Assembly: GCA_964633445.1 (NCBI GenBank)
Contig: CAZWFW010000015.1
Location: 1 to 20,846, forward strand
DNA from: CAZWFW01 sp964633445
GTDB taxonomy: Archaea; Undinarchaeota; CAZWFW01
Direction: 5' to 3'
DNA length: 20,846 nt
Below, piece after piece: positions 7,072 to 15,748 of the stretch (within the stretch, counting starts at the first letter, position 1; every line of letters begins with the position of its first letter). The notes under the pieces were generated by a model. The model was given only the letters and a program-made list of their open reading frames with translations. It made no database searches and was not told the DNA's origin. Both the position numbers and the translations under genes were made by a program.

Positions 7072-8603
7072 AACTTGAGAAAATAGTTGAAAAATTTCTT
7101 GAAAGAGGTGTGCAGGTAAATGAGGATATGGTGATATACCTAGCTACTCAGAGTAATACCGAGGAGCTCGTGGATAAAATATTAAGGAAGATAGATGCAC
7201 TTAGCGAGAAACCTTTGCTAGTAACTGAGGAAATGATACCTTTTCTACTTAACGGGGAAGAAATAGAGATAAACTGGAACGATTTCGTAGAATGGAAGTA
7301 TAAAGCTGAGGTTGGGGAGACTACTGAAACGTTTAAGAGGTTTTTGGAGAGATATAAAAAATTGAGAAGAATTGAAGTAGCTGGCAAAAGAAATACTGTG
7401 GATTTTAAAATTTTGAAAAACTATGACAAATCTAAGGGCAGAGGGAAGGTTGAGGACTTCCTTAGCTATTTTTTAGATAGATATAATAAAATTAAGAATT
7501 TGATTGGAAAAAGACTTTTTAGGGTTGTTTCAATTAACAGACTTAACAACAAGTTTGATGAGGAAATATCGGTAATAGGAATAGTTACTGAAAAAAGAGA
7601 GGGAAACCAAAGCTATATATTGGAAGTTGAGGATCCAACTGGTTTAGTTAGGGTAATTATACCTAAGGACAACCCTCAACTTTCAAGATTTTACGAAGAG
7701 ATCGTTCACGATGAGATAATAGGTATAACAGGTATTGCTAAAGGGAAGATCATCTACGCGAACAACATAATATTTCCAGATGTCTCCATAACTAAAGAAA
7801 AAAGAAAACTTAATGTTAACGAGGATGTGTATGCAATATTCACATCAGACATTCATGTCGGAAGTTCGAAATTCCTAAAAAGCAAATTTGAAGCATTTAT
7901 TGAGTGGCTTAACAGTGATAAGGAAATTCCATCGAAAGTTGAATATATATTCATTGCTGGGGATTTGGTGGATGGAATTGGAGTTTATCCTAATCAGGAG
8001 GAAGAACTTGAAATTACCGATATTTATGAACAATATACTGCTCTAGCCGAGTATTTGAGGAGAATACCTGAAGATATAAAAATTTTCATAATCCCTGGCA
8101 ATCATGATGCAGTTAGACTCGCGCAACCCCAACCTCCTGTACCAAAAGATATCGCAGGAGCCCTATATGATCTGGATAATGTTGTTATGCTTAGCAATCC
8201 AGCCTACATAAGGCTTGAGAGTAGCAATACCTTTATAAATGTTCTCATGTATCATGGCGTAAGCTTTGATGCTATGATTGAGAAAATCAATAAGCTTAGC
8301 TATGAAAACCCTGGGGAGGTTATGGTTACATTGCTTAAAAAAAGGCACTTATCACCAATACATGGCTTAGACATCCTGCCTCAGGATTACGATTGCTTGG
8401 TTATTGATGAAGATATAGATATAATACACACAGGTCATGTGCATATCAATGGGTTGCTTGAATACAAGAACATACTTTTAATAAATTCAGGAGCATGGCA
8501 GGCCCAAACTGATTATCAGAAGCTGATAGGTCATGTTCCAACCCCTGGTCAAGTTCCAGTAGTAAATTTAAGGACAAGGGAAGCTAAAATTGTAAAGTTC
8601 TGA
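7068..8603 (+). CDS. polB: DNA polymerase D small subunit DP1 (3'-5' exonuclease)
   Basis: The product is 511 residues, somewhat shorter than the Pyrococcus protein, mainly before the OB fold. An OB-fold region covers about 165-235 (VIGIVTEKREGN, VEDPTGLVRVIIP). The Mre11-like phosphoesterase follows with its metal ligands intact: TSDIHVGS (D261, H263), AGDLVDGIGVYP (D299), PGNHDAVR (N345, H346), YHG (H396) and HTGHVHING (H457, H459). It provides proofreading for PolD and holds DP2. It overlaps cdc6 by 4 bp and DP2 by 1 bp (TGATG), so the three genes are almost certainly one transcript with coupled translation. Confidence 0.95.
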   Translation: MKLEKIVEKFLERGVQVNEDMVIYLATQSNTEELVDKILRKIDALSEKPLLVTEEMIPFLLNGEEIEINWNDFVEWKYKAEVGETTETFKRFLERYKKLRRIEVAGKRNTVDFKILKNYDKSKGRGKVEDFLSYFLDRYNKIKNLIGKRLFRVVSINRLNNKFDEEISVIGIVTEKREGNQSYILEVEDPTGLVRVIIPKDNPQLSRFYEEIVHDEIIGITGIAKGKIIYANNIIFPDVSITKEKRKLNVNEDVYAIFTSDIHVGSSKFLKSKFEAFIEWLNSDKEIPSKVEYIFIAGDLVDGIGVYPNQEEELEITDIYEQYTALAEYLRRIPEDIKIFIIPGNHDAVRLAQPQPPVPKDIAGALYDLDNVVMLSNPAYIRLESSNTFINVLMYHGVSFDAMIEKINKLSYENPGEVMVTLLKKRHLSPIHGLDILPQDYDCLVIDEDIDIIHTGHVHINGLLEYKNILLINSGAWQAQTDYQKLIGHVPTPGQVPVVNLRTREAKIVKF

Positions 8604-11600
8604 TGAAGTGGTATCTTGATTCGCTTAAAAAAGAGGTTAATAGAGCATACGAGATTGCAAGGAAAGCAAGAGCTAGGGGAGTAGACCCCTTAAGCTTTCC
8701 TGAAATAAAGATAGCAAGTGATGTTGCATCAAGGGTAGAGGGTTTGATTGGTATAGAGGGAATTGCGGAGAGAATAAGGGAGCTACAAGATAAAGTTAGG
8801 GATGATGAGGAAGTAGCTCTGTTAATTTCTGAGGAAGTAGCGTTGGGCAAGTTCAGAGAATTTACATCGGAAAGGGAAGCGATAGAATATGCTTTGAGGG
8901 TTGGTTTAGCTTACTTAACGCAGGGTGTTGTTGCAGCCCCACTGGAGGGGTTAGCTTCCGCTGAAATAAGGGATAATTACCTAGCACTAAATTTTGCTGG
9001 TCCTATAAGGAGTGCAGGAGGGACTGCCCAAGCATTTACCGTTGTTATAGCGGATTATGTAAGAAGAAAGCTGGGGATAGGGGAATACGAACCAACAAAT
9101 GAGGAGATTGGAAGGTATATCGAGGAGATAAGCTTATATGACAGATTTGTAAGGTTGCAGTATTCCCCAACACCTGAGGAAATAGGACTTATTGTTAGAA
9201 ATGTTAAAGTTTGCATAGATGGGGAACCTACGGAGAATATTGAGGTTTCTAAATTCAGAAATTTGAAGAAAGTTGAAACAAACAGGCTTAGAGGAGGTGT
9301 TTGCTTAGTTATTGCCGAAGGTCTTGCATTAAAAGCCCCGAAACTGCTAAAAATTATTAGCAAGATTGGAGAGAAATATGGATTAAACGATTGGTTGTGG
9401 ATCAAGGAGCTTGTCGAAATACAGCAAGGTATCGGGAGAAGGGAGGAAAACAGTAAAAATAGGTTGCCAAAGTATTTGCATGAAGTTCCAGCTGGTAGAC
9501 CTGTATTCAGCTTAGCCAATAAACCTGGAGCCTTTAGACTTAGATATGGCAGAAGCAGGACTTCGGGATTTGCTGCGGTTTCCGTACATCCAGCAACAAT
9601 GATATTAGTTGACGACTTCTTAGCAATTGGCACACAAATAAGGCCGAATATACCTGGTAAGGCGGCTGTTGTTACCCCCTGCAACACCATTGAGGGGCCA
9701 ATAGTTAAATTAAAGAATGGAGATGTCATTCAAGTAAATACAGCTAGTGAGGCAAAAAAGATAAAGAAAGATGTTGAAAAAATTCTATTTCTTGGGGATA
9801 TTTTAATTAGCTTTGGCGATTTTTATCATAATAATGTTAGATTAGCACCAGCGGCTTGGTGTGAGGAATGGTGGAAGCAGGAAGCGCTTAAGAAAATAAG
9901 GAGTAACAATCTTCAATCCCTTTCTTACCTTCAGATTATTGAGAAGGAGGATATAAGTTTTGAGGAGGCTTTTCACCTATCCAAAAAATTCGATATTCCT
10001 TTACATCCAAAATATACTTTCTTTTGGCACGACATAAGCAAGGAGGAGCTTGTAAAATTAATTAATAGCTTGAGAAATGCCAGAATTGAAAAAAATAATT
10101 TGCTTTTACCAATCGAAGCTAAGGATGTTCTTGAAAAGCTATGCGTTTTGCATAGGGTCAAAGGAAACAATGTTATTGTTGAAAACGGGTTTGCCAAATC
10201 TCTATTAATATCCTTGGGAATAGAGGAATTGGGTACAGAGGAAATTGAGAAAGCTATCAAAAGAGTTGAAGAAAGCGAGGAGGATGACGTTATAAGGATT
10301 GTTAATTCCATTTCGAAAGTGAAAATCATGCCAAAAGGTCTTACAAGAATAGGAGCAAGGATGGGAAGACCTGAGAAGGCTAAGGAGAGAAAAATGAATC
10401 CACCTCCAAACATACTTTTCCCTACGGGTGAAAAAGAAGGTAGGAGGAGGGATTTGGTTAAAATTGCAAAAGAAAAAGAGAAAATATATCCAAACGTTGC
10501 AAGATATGAATGCGTAGCATGCAAAACCACAAGTATCTACCCAGTTTGCGGGAGATGCGGGAAAAGGACAATATTGAGAAAGATATGCCCAAGTTGTGGG
10601 AGAATAATTGTTGCGAAGGAATGTAAGAGATGCAATATTAAGGCAAGGTTTTACGAGAAGAGGGAGGTTAATATAAAGGAGTTGCTTGAAAAAGCTTGCA
10701 GAAATCTCAACATAGCAATGCCAAATGCCGTAAGAGGAGTTCTTGAGATGAGTTCCGAATACAGATCTCCAGAACCGTTGGAGAAGGGAATACTTAGAGC
10801 AATCTATAACTTATATGTTTACAAGGATGGTACAATAAGATTTGATGCAACCAACGTTCCAATAACCCATTTCAAACCAAAGGAAGTAGATGTTAGTGTT
10901 AAAAAATTAAGGGAGCTGGGTTATACTAAGGATTACAAGGGAGATGAGTTGAAAGACGAAAACCAAATTGTTGAGTTGTTGCCGCAGGACATTATAATTT
11001 CTGAGGAGGCAGCAAGGCATTTAATTAAGGTTGCAAAGTTTATCGATGATCTCCTTGTTAAATATTACAAACTTGAACCCTATTACAATGTTAAAAGCAA
11101 GGAAGACTTAATTGGAAAACTTGTCATTGGATTAGCTCCTCACACATCAGCAGGTATTATTGGTAGAATAATTGGATTTACCAAAGCAAATACCTGCTTT
11201 GCTCATCCATATTGGCATGCTGCTAAAAGAAGGAACTGTTTAGTTGGAGATGAGCAAATACTTCTTTATGAAAAAGAAAATAAGAAATTTATTGTAAGGA
11301 AAATTAAGGATTTGGAAAAGGAAGATTTAAGTAAGTATCTTGCGGTTTCTTTGAACGAAAAAGGAGAAGTTGTTTTTAGAGAGATTGAAGATTTCGTGAA
11401 ATTAAAGGTGCCTGAAAAAATTTATGAAATTGTGACGGAGACTGGCAGAAGGATAAAAGTAACAGCAGATCATAAAATGATTGTCTATGAAAATGGTAAA
11501 ATTAAGATTAAAAAAGTTGAGGATTTGAAGAATGAGGAGTATTTGCTTGCTTTAGCAAAGTTTGATGTTAATGATGAGATTAAGGAAATTAATCTTATAG

Positions 11601-13387
11601 ATTATTTTGCAAATTATGAAGATGCTAGTAAAATAAGAGTTAAAGGTGTTAAGGAGTTAGTGGATAAGAAAATAAAAGAAATAGGAGGTTATTCTGAATT
11701 TTGTAAAAAATTTAATACACCATTTACTTACAGACAGCTTTGGAATTATGTTAATAAAGATGCTATACCTCTTCCTGTTTTCTTGCTTATAAAAAAGAAA
11801 CTTAGCTTGGAGGTTGACTATAAAAAAGTAAAGATCTCTTATAGAAAAAATAATGCTTCTTTACCTGCAATTTTACCTTTAGATAAGAAATTAGGATTCC
11901 TTGCAGGGTTGTATGTTTCAGATGGCCATTCCAGAACAACTTATAGGAAAGACAAGGAAAAATATGTTTATCAAGTAGTATGGTGCATAGGGAAGGAAGA
12001 TAGGGAAATTTTAGATTTTGTAAAAGAATGTTGTAAGGAGATATTCAATAGAGAACCTTCTGTTTCTAAAAGAGAAGATGAAAATGTTTATATATTAACT
12101 CTTAGCGGGAAAATTTACTTTGAGTTGTTTAGAAATGTGCTAGGCTTGAAGACGGATGCCTATAAAAAGAGAGCAGATAATATTATCAACTTTTCTAGGG
12201 AATTTAAGGAAGGATTTATTGCTGGAGTAGTTCATGGTGACGGGTCTGTTGATAAGTCTATTATCATTACAACTGTTAATAAAGAATTGGCTAATGATAT
12301 CTCTCTGATTCTTTTATCTTTAGGAGTTTATCCTCATTTAGAAAGAAATGATAGGCAAACTAACTTTTCAAAAGAAAAGATAACATTTTACAATATAAGA
12401 GTTTATTCAGAAGATTTAGAGAAACTAAAGGAAATACTTATTGGTAGGAAAGGCAGAGAATTGAAGAAATTGCCAAACTCAACTTTCATAAGAAAAAAAA
12501 GACAAAAAATCTTTGGAGATTTCAAACTCATAAAAATTAAGGAGATAAATGAGATTAAAAATCACACTGAAAAATATGTTTATGATTTGGTATTAAAGGG
12601 AGAAAAGACATTTATTGCAGGATTTGGATGGTTAGCAACATATGATTGTGATGGAGATGAAGATAGCATAATTTTGCTTATGGATGCGTTGCTAAACTTC
12701 TCTACGCGATTCTTGCCGGAGAAGCGCGGCGGTAAAATGGACACCCCCTTAGTCCTAACCGTAACGCTAAATCCTGAGGAGGTTGACGATGAGGTATTTG
12801 ATATGGATATTGCTGAAAGTTATCCTCTCGCATTTTATAGAGCAACGTTTGAGGAAAAAGATCCCTCAGACGTTAAAGAAATGATAAAGACTGTTTCCGA
12901 CATTTTGGATAAAGAAAAGTATTATGGCTTTAAATTTACACATGACACCTCCGATTTTAACGATGCGCCTATTGCTAATAGATATAAGGAAGGAGCTATG
13001 ATCGATAAACTTAAAGCTCAGCTGAATATTGCTGAAAAAATAAGAGCTGTTGATGAGAATTTAGTTGCCGAGTTGGTTGTTACAACCCACTTATTGAGGG
13101 ATATTAAGGGTAATCTGAGAACATTCGCAAATCAGAAGTTTAGATGCATAAAATGCAATGCAAAATATAGGAGAATACCTTTGCTTGGGAGATGCTTGAA
13201 ATGTGGTGGAAACATTGTACTAACGGTATCTAAAGGTACTGTTGAGAAGTATCTCGAAGCTTCAAAGATGCTTGCAGCTAATTATAATATTGCGAAGCAT
13301 ATAAAGCAGCAAATCGAGCTGATTGAAATGAGGATATCAACAACGTTTGGGGAAAGGCAGGCAACTCTTGAAACCTTTGCAAAATAA
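8603..13387 (+). CDS. polC: DNA polymerase D large (catalytic) subunit DP2 precursor, intein-containing
   Basis: The precursor is 1594 residues; after removal of a 470-residue intein the mature DP2 would be 1124, a normal size. DP2 is the archaeal replicative polymerase with a double-psi barrel core like RNA polymerase. Visible landmarks: N-terminal NFAGPIRSAGGTAQAF, a zinc-ribbon cluster at about 636-679 (CVACKTT...CGRCGKR...CPSCGR...CKRC), TSAGIIGRIIGFT and HPYWHAAKRRN just before the intein. After it comes CDGDEDS, which carries the catalytic Asp pair of PolD, then LPEKRGGKMDTPLVL and a last zinc ribbon (CIKCNAK...CLKCGG). The C-terminus QATLETFAK resembles a PCNA-binding PIP box (Q-x-x-L-x-x-F). 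Active enzyme needs the intein to splice. Confidence 0.96.
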   Translation: MKWYLDSLKKEVNRAYEIARKARARGVDPLSFPEIKIASDVASRVEGLIGIEGIAERIRELQDKVRDDEEVALLISEEVALGKFREFTSEREAIEYALRVGLAYLTQGVVAAPLEGLASAEIRDNYLALNFAGPIRSAGGTAQAFTVVIADYVRRKLGIGEYEPTNEEIGRYIEEISLYDRFVRLQYSPTPEEIGLIVRNVKVCIDGEPTENIEVSKFRNLKKVETNRLRGGVCLVIAEGLALKAPKLLKIISKIGEKYGLNDWLWIKELVEIQQGIGRREENSKNRLPKYLHEVPAGRPVFSLANKPGAFRLRYGRSRTSGFAAVSVHPATMILVDDFLAIGTQIRPNIPGKAAVVTPCNTIEGPIVKLKNGDVIQVNTASEAKKIKKDVEKILFLGDILISFGDFYHNNVRLAPAAWCEEWWKQEALKKIRSNNLQSLSYLQIIEKEDISFEEAFHLSKKFDIPLHPKYTFFWHDISKEELVKLINSLRNARIEKNNLLLPIEAKDVLEKLCVLHRVKGNNVIVENGFAKSLLISLGIEELGTEEIEKAIKRVEESEEDDVIRIVNSISKVKIMPKGLTRIGARMGRPEKAKERKMNPPPNILFPTGEKEGRRRDLVKIAKEKEKIYPNVARYECVACKTTSIYPVCGRCGKRTILRKICPSCGRIIVAKECKRCNIKARFYEKREVNIKELLEKACRNLNIAMPNAVRGVLEMSSEYRSPEPLEKGILRAIYNLYVYKDGTIRFDATNVPITHFKPKEVDVSVKKLRELGYTKDYKGDELKDENQIVELLPQDIIISEEAARHLIKVAKFIDDLLVKYYKLEPYYNVKSKEDLIGKLVIGLAPHTSAGIIGRIIGFTKANTCFAHPYWHAAKRRNCLVGDEQILLYEKENKKFIVRKIKDLEKEDLSKYLAVSLNEKGEVVFREIEDFVKLKVPEKIYEIVTETGRRIKVTADHKMIVYENGKIKIKKVEDLKNEEYLLALAKFDVNDEIKEINLIDYFANYEDASKIRVKGVKELVDKKIKEIGGYSEFCKKFNTPFTYRQLWNYVNKDAIPLPVFLLIKKKLSLEVDYKKVKISYRKNNASLPAILPLDKKLGFLAGLYVSDGHSRTTYRKDKEKYVYQVVWCIGKEDREILDFVKECCKEIFNREPSVSKREDENVYILTLSGKIYFELFRNVLGLKTDAYKKRADNIINFSREFKEGFIAGVVHGDGSVDKSIIITTVNKELANDISLILLSLGVYPHLERNDRQTNFSKEKITFYNIRVYSEDLEKLKEILIGRKGRELKKLPNSTFIRKKRQKIFGDFKLIKIKEINEIKNHTEKYVYDLVLKGEKTFIAGFGWLATYDCDGDEDSIILLMDALLNFSTRFLPEKRGGKMDTPLVLTVTLNPEEVDDEVFDMDIAESYPLAFYRATFEEKDPSDVKEMIKTVSDILDKEKYYGFKFTHDTSDFNDAPIANRYKEGAMIDKLKAQLNIAEKIRAVDENLVAELVVTTHLLRDIKGNLRTFANQKFRCIKCNAKYRRIPLLGRCLKCGGNIVLTVSKGTVEKYLEASKMLAANYNIAKHIKQQIELIEMRISTTFGERQATLETFAK
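11237..12646 (+). mobile_element. DP2 intein with LAGLIDADG homing endonuclease and atypical C-terminal junction
   Basis: The insertion is in frame, 470 residues (precursor 879-1348), between AKRRN and CDGDED. Block A starts with Cys (CLVGDEQILL). Block B has the expected TxxH as TADH (about 954-957). The endonuclease has both dodecapeptide motifs, LGFLAGLYVSDG and FIAGVVHGDG, with their acidic residues. Block F (YVYDLVLKGEKTFIAG) lacks the usual His before the FIA strand, and the last residues are ATYD, giving Tyr-Asp rather than His-Asn before the +1 Cys. The insertion point is the known PolD intein site. Inteins ending in Gln or Asp are known to splice, so activity is possible but needs a test. 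Confidence 0.9.
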
Positions 13388-13516
13388 ATTTTTCTTCGGA
13401 TAGAGAGAGCCACGCAAGAAATGTTAGAATCTGCTAACAGAGCTGGTTTGCTGTTAATGAGATTTATATAATTGATGAAGATGGTTTCTAGAATCGATGC
13501 ATTCAGATTTGAATGA
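13388..13516 (+). other. Spacer after polC with a weak coding remnant
   Basis: A short T run (TTTTT, about 13389-13393) follows the DP2 stop and may end transcription. On the + strand 13398-13470 reads RIERATQEMLESANRAGLLL and then stops; a shift of frame continues NEIYIIDEDGF before another stop. It looks like a decayed gene fragment, but it is too short to identify. Confidence 0.3.
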
Positions 13517-13838
13517 TTAGAAAAGAGAGAAAAGATTGGAAAAAGAGCAAAAGCTTGAGGAAAAGATAACCTCTTTGTCTATTACCCTGTATATTTCTTC
13601 AATTAAAGTCTCGTTAAACGTATTTGGGCGAAGACTTATAAAAAAGTAGCCATCTATACTATATATCCATAACCACTCACAGTCTCTTCAAATTTTTCAA
13701 GACTCTTAAAGAATCTCCAAGCTCATCCAATTTTTTAAACCACTCTTTCTTTTCAATCTCATTTTTAAATTCAGTAATCTCACTTTTACCAGAGGTAATA
13801 AAAAAAGGTGCCAAAAATACTAAACACAATAGTAATTT
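13517..13838 (-). pseudogene. Frameshifted small exported-protein pseudogene
   Basis: On the minus strand one frame reads a hydrophobic leader KLLLCLVFLAPFFITS and then a charged helical stretch KKEWFKKLDELGDSLRVLKN, stopping in KRL at about 13680. An adjacent frame takes over at the same point with CEWLWIYSIDGYFFISLRP, then NTFNETLIEEIYRVIDKE, and runs to TAA at 13517-13519. One frameshift joins them into a protein of about 105 residues. No ATG is present in frame; a TTG at 13829 is possible. The family is not recognised. A sequencing error is an alternative to a real mutation. Confidence 0.45.
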
Positions 13839-13851
13839 TCCATATGGAAAA
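13836..13851. repeat. Isolated ORB-like palindrome upstream of cheY
   Basis: TTTTCCATATGGAAAA is a perfect 16-bp palindrome whose inner 14 bp are identical to the dyad at 5701-5714 in the predicted origin. It lies about 40 bp before the cheY start and has no G-string. It could bind Cdc6, or it may be a chance AT-rich palindrome. Confidence 0.45.
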
Positions 13852-13887
13852 AAACAAATTTTACTTAAAAGTAGTCAAAGAATTTTT

Positions 13888-14259
13888 GTGAAGATATTAA
13901 TAATTGAGGATTCGGAGTTCGAAAGGAAGTACTTAGTAGATGTTCTTAGGGAGTGGGGATATGAGAATGTTGTGGAGGCAGAGTGTGGTAGGGAAGGAAT
14001 TTCTAAATTTGTTGAAGAGAAGCCGGATGTTGTCTTGCTTGATTTGAGGTTGCCAGATATGTGGGGTGTTGATGTCCTTAAGGAGATGAAGAATATCAAT
14101 AAAGATGTAAATGTTATTGTTGTCAGCATTGTTAGGGATGAACAGACGATAAACGAGGTTAGAAGTCTAGGCGTCGTTGACTATATAATAAAACCAGTTA
14201 TTGACGAGAATAAAACCAGATTACTTGAAGCTATAAAGAGCTGCGAATCCGAAAGATGA
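13888..14259 (+). CDS. cheY: CheY-like response regulator receiver protein
   Basis: This is a 123-residue stand-alone receiver domain. The acidic pocket is IIEDSE (E7, D8), the phospho-acceptor is D52 in VVLLDLRLPDM, S80 (VIVVS) takes the place of the usual Ser/Thr and K102 is in YIIKPV, so all signalling residues are present. It starts with GTG; the family N-terminus MKILIIEDS begins right there and an AT-rich TATA-like element lies about 25 bp upstream, so it may be leaderless. It overlaps cheB by 4 bp (ATGA). A role in taxis is inferred from the cheB partner. No cheA, cheW or receptor gene is visible before the assembly gap. Confidence 0.88.
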   Translation: MKILIIEDSEFERKYLVDVLREWGYENVVEAECGREGISKFVEEKPDVVLLDLRLPDMWGVDVLKEMKNINKDVNVIVVSIVRDEQTINEVRSLGVVDYIIKPVIDENKTRLLEAIKSCESER

Positions 14260-15254
14260 TTAAAGTTCTTATAGTTGAGCCTAAGAGCGCTGAAAGACTA
14301 ATTCTTAGTGTAATTCTAGAATCGGCTGGAATTAAAGTTGTTAAAGTTAGAGAGGAGGAAGATGTTATGAAAAAATTAATTGAGTCCAAACCAGATGTTG
14401 TTTTGCTTGATATAGAACAAAAGAAGCTCTCTGGTTTGGATATTCTTTATAACATAATGCTTCACCATCCTGTACCAGTAGTTGTCTTCGGGAGAAAAGA
14501 AGTTATGGTTGAGAAGGAGATGGTAAGAGCATTTAGCTATGGAGCAGTAGATTTCTTTGTTAAACCAGATATTCCTAAGAAGTTATTTGGGGTGAAGGAT
14601 GAAATCGTAAGTAAAGTTGTAGATGCCTCAAAAGCCAGAGTTTACAGCTTGAGGAGAATACCTTTGGAGGAGATCCATATACATAAAGATAAAAGTGACA
14701 AGGTTATCGGTATAGGCGCAAGTTCTGGAGGGCCAGGAATAATAGAAAAAATTTTGATGAGCTTTCCTCACAACTTTCCAGCACCTATAATAGTAGTTCA
14801 GCATTTACCTCCATATTTTTCTGAACTCTTTGCAAAAAGGCTTGACAAACTTTGCGAAATAAAAGTCGAGGAAGCAAGAAACTTTACAAAGCTAAAACCT
14901 TCAAAAGCTTACATAGCACCAAGCGATCAAAACATTGAAGTTATAAGAAAGGAGTGTGAGAGCTATATAGTTTATAGTAACAAAGAAAGTATGTCTAAGC
15001 CAAGCATAGACATAGCATTTGAATCTCTTGGAAGGGAGTTTAGGGATAAAGCTATTGGTGTTATTCTTAGCGGTCTTGGGAATGACGGAACTAGAGGGGC
15101 TGAGGTTATAAAAATGAATGGTGGAATTGTTATTGCCCAGGACGAATCTACAAGCGTTGTTTTTGGTATGCCTAAAAGTATTATTGAAAGAGGTTTGGCA
15201 GACTACGTACTACCATTTGAAAAAATAAGTAAAAAGATTGTTGAACTTCTTTGA
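14256..15254 (+). CDS. cheB: CheB-type receptor methylesterase/deamidase with altered receiver domain
   Basis: The product is 332 residues. The C-terminal methylesterase domain (about 148-332) is intact: nucleophile S156 in GASSGGP, H183 in VQHLPP and D277 in LSGLGNDGTRGAEVI, with the conserved FGMPKSIIERGLADYVLP end. The N-terminal receiver (1-115) keeps D52 (VVLLDIE) and K103 (VKP), but the usual Asp-Asp metal pair is Glu-Pro (VEPKSAER), so phosphorylation may be weak or lost. It removes methyl groups from chemoreceptor glutamates to reset signalling. It is translationally coupled to cheY. Receptors are not in this window. Confidence 0.93.
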   Translation: MIKVLIVEPKSAERLILSVILESAGIKVVKVREEEDVMKKLIESKPDVVLLDIEQKKLSGLDILYNIMLHHPVPVVVFGRKEVMVEKEMVRAFSYGAVDFFVKPDIPKKLFGVKDEIVSKVVDASKARVYSLRRIPLEEIHIHKDKSDKVIGIGASSGGPGIIEKILMSFPHNFPAPIIVVQHLPPYFSELFAKRLDKLCEIKVEEARNFTKLKPSKAYIAPSDQNIEVIRKECESYIVYSNKESMSKPSIDIAFESLGREFRDKAIGVILSGLGNDGTRGAEVIKMNGGIVIAQDESTSVVFGMPKSIIERGLADYVLPFEKISKKIVELL

Positions 15255-15257
15255 GGG

Positions 15258-15362
15258 TTATTCTCTGAGACTTGTCAGCAGTTTTTCAGCATAACTTACT
15301 ATATGCTTTGCGTTACTAATAGCATCCTCTGCATCGTACTTTGAATATATTTTGAAACGCGC
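15258..15362 (-). pseudogene. C-terminal remnant of a HEPN-domain gene
   Basis: The minus strand reads ARFKIYSKYDAEDAISNA followed by KHIVSYAEKLLTSLRE and a stop at 15258-15260, with a stop codon directly upstream (15363-15365). The ending (YxxYDAEDAI...A..I...AEKLL) is typical of the last helix of HEPN proteins. The rest is missing or frame-broken before the assembly gap 98 bp away. It is convergent with cheB, 3 bp after its stop. Confidence 0.5.
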
Positions 15363-15459
15363 TTATCTTATAACGAAGATATAAAATATATTCTTTGTTG
15401 CTCTGGAAGGATTAAGCAAAGAGCTTATGTTGAGAGAGGCTCTGCGGTAAATACAGACG

Positions 15460-15559
15460 NNNNNNNNNNNNNNNNNNNNNNNNNNNNNNNNNNNNNNNNN
15501 NNNNNNNNNNNNNNNNNNNNNNNNNNNNNNNNNNNNNNNNNNNNNNNNNNNNNNNNNNN
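15460..15559. other. Assembly gap (100 N)
   Basis: Exactly 100 undetermined bases, the conventional scaffold-gap length; the true distance is unknown. The 97 bp on its left (15363-15459) hold no recognisable gene. Confidence 0.98.
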
Positions 15560-15748
15560 CAAGAATTTTTGCTTAACTTAAAAACAAATTTAATAGGGAA
15601 AACTCTGGCAGTGATAGAGAAACTATGTAGCCCTTATAAGGGATAAGAGCGTTTTGAAAAATCTTAGATAAACATAGAGGAAGAAGTAAGGCCAGTTGCT
15701 GTCAAGTTATTAAATAGTTTTTTGAAATATCAAAAATTTTTTAAATAA
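15560..15748 (+). pseudogene. Decayed 3' part of a winged-helix regulator (relative of the gene at 18239)
   Basis: The + strand reads LNLKTNLIGKTLAVIEKL to a stop at about 15640. It then continues in shifted frames as EKILDKH and IEEEVRPVAVKLLNSF, ending at TAA 15746-15748. The last part parallels KILDKHIEKEEIKPIAIKN in the broken regulator at 18239-18561, and the DNA AAAATCTTAGAxAAACAT is shared. At least two frameshifts are present. The 5' part is lost in the assembly gap. Confidence 0.5.

Noticed and set aside
9055..9729. Antisense open frame of 224 codons inside polC
   Set aside because: It lies wholly opposite conserved DP2 sequence and its composition (Ser/Leu/Pro-rich) is that of a mirrored coding frame.
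9973..10530. Antisense open frame of 185 codons inside polC
   Set aside because: It mirrors the DP2 zinc-ribbon region and is low-complexity Ser/Phe/Leu; no independent signal.
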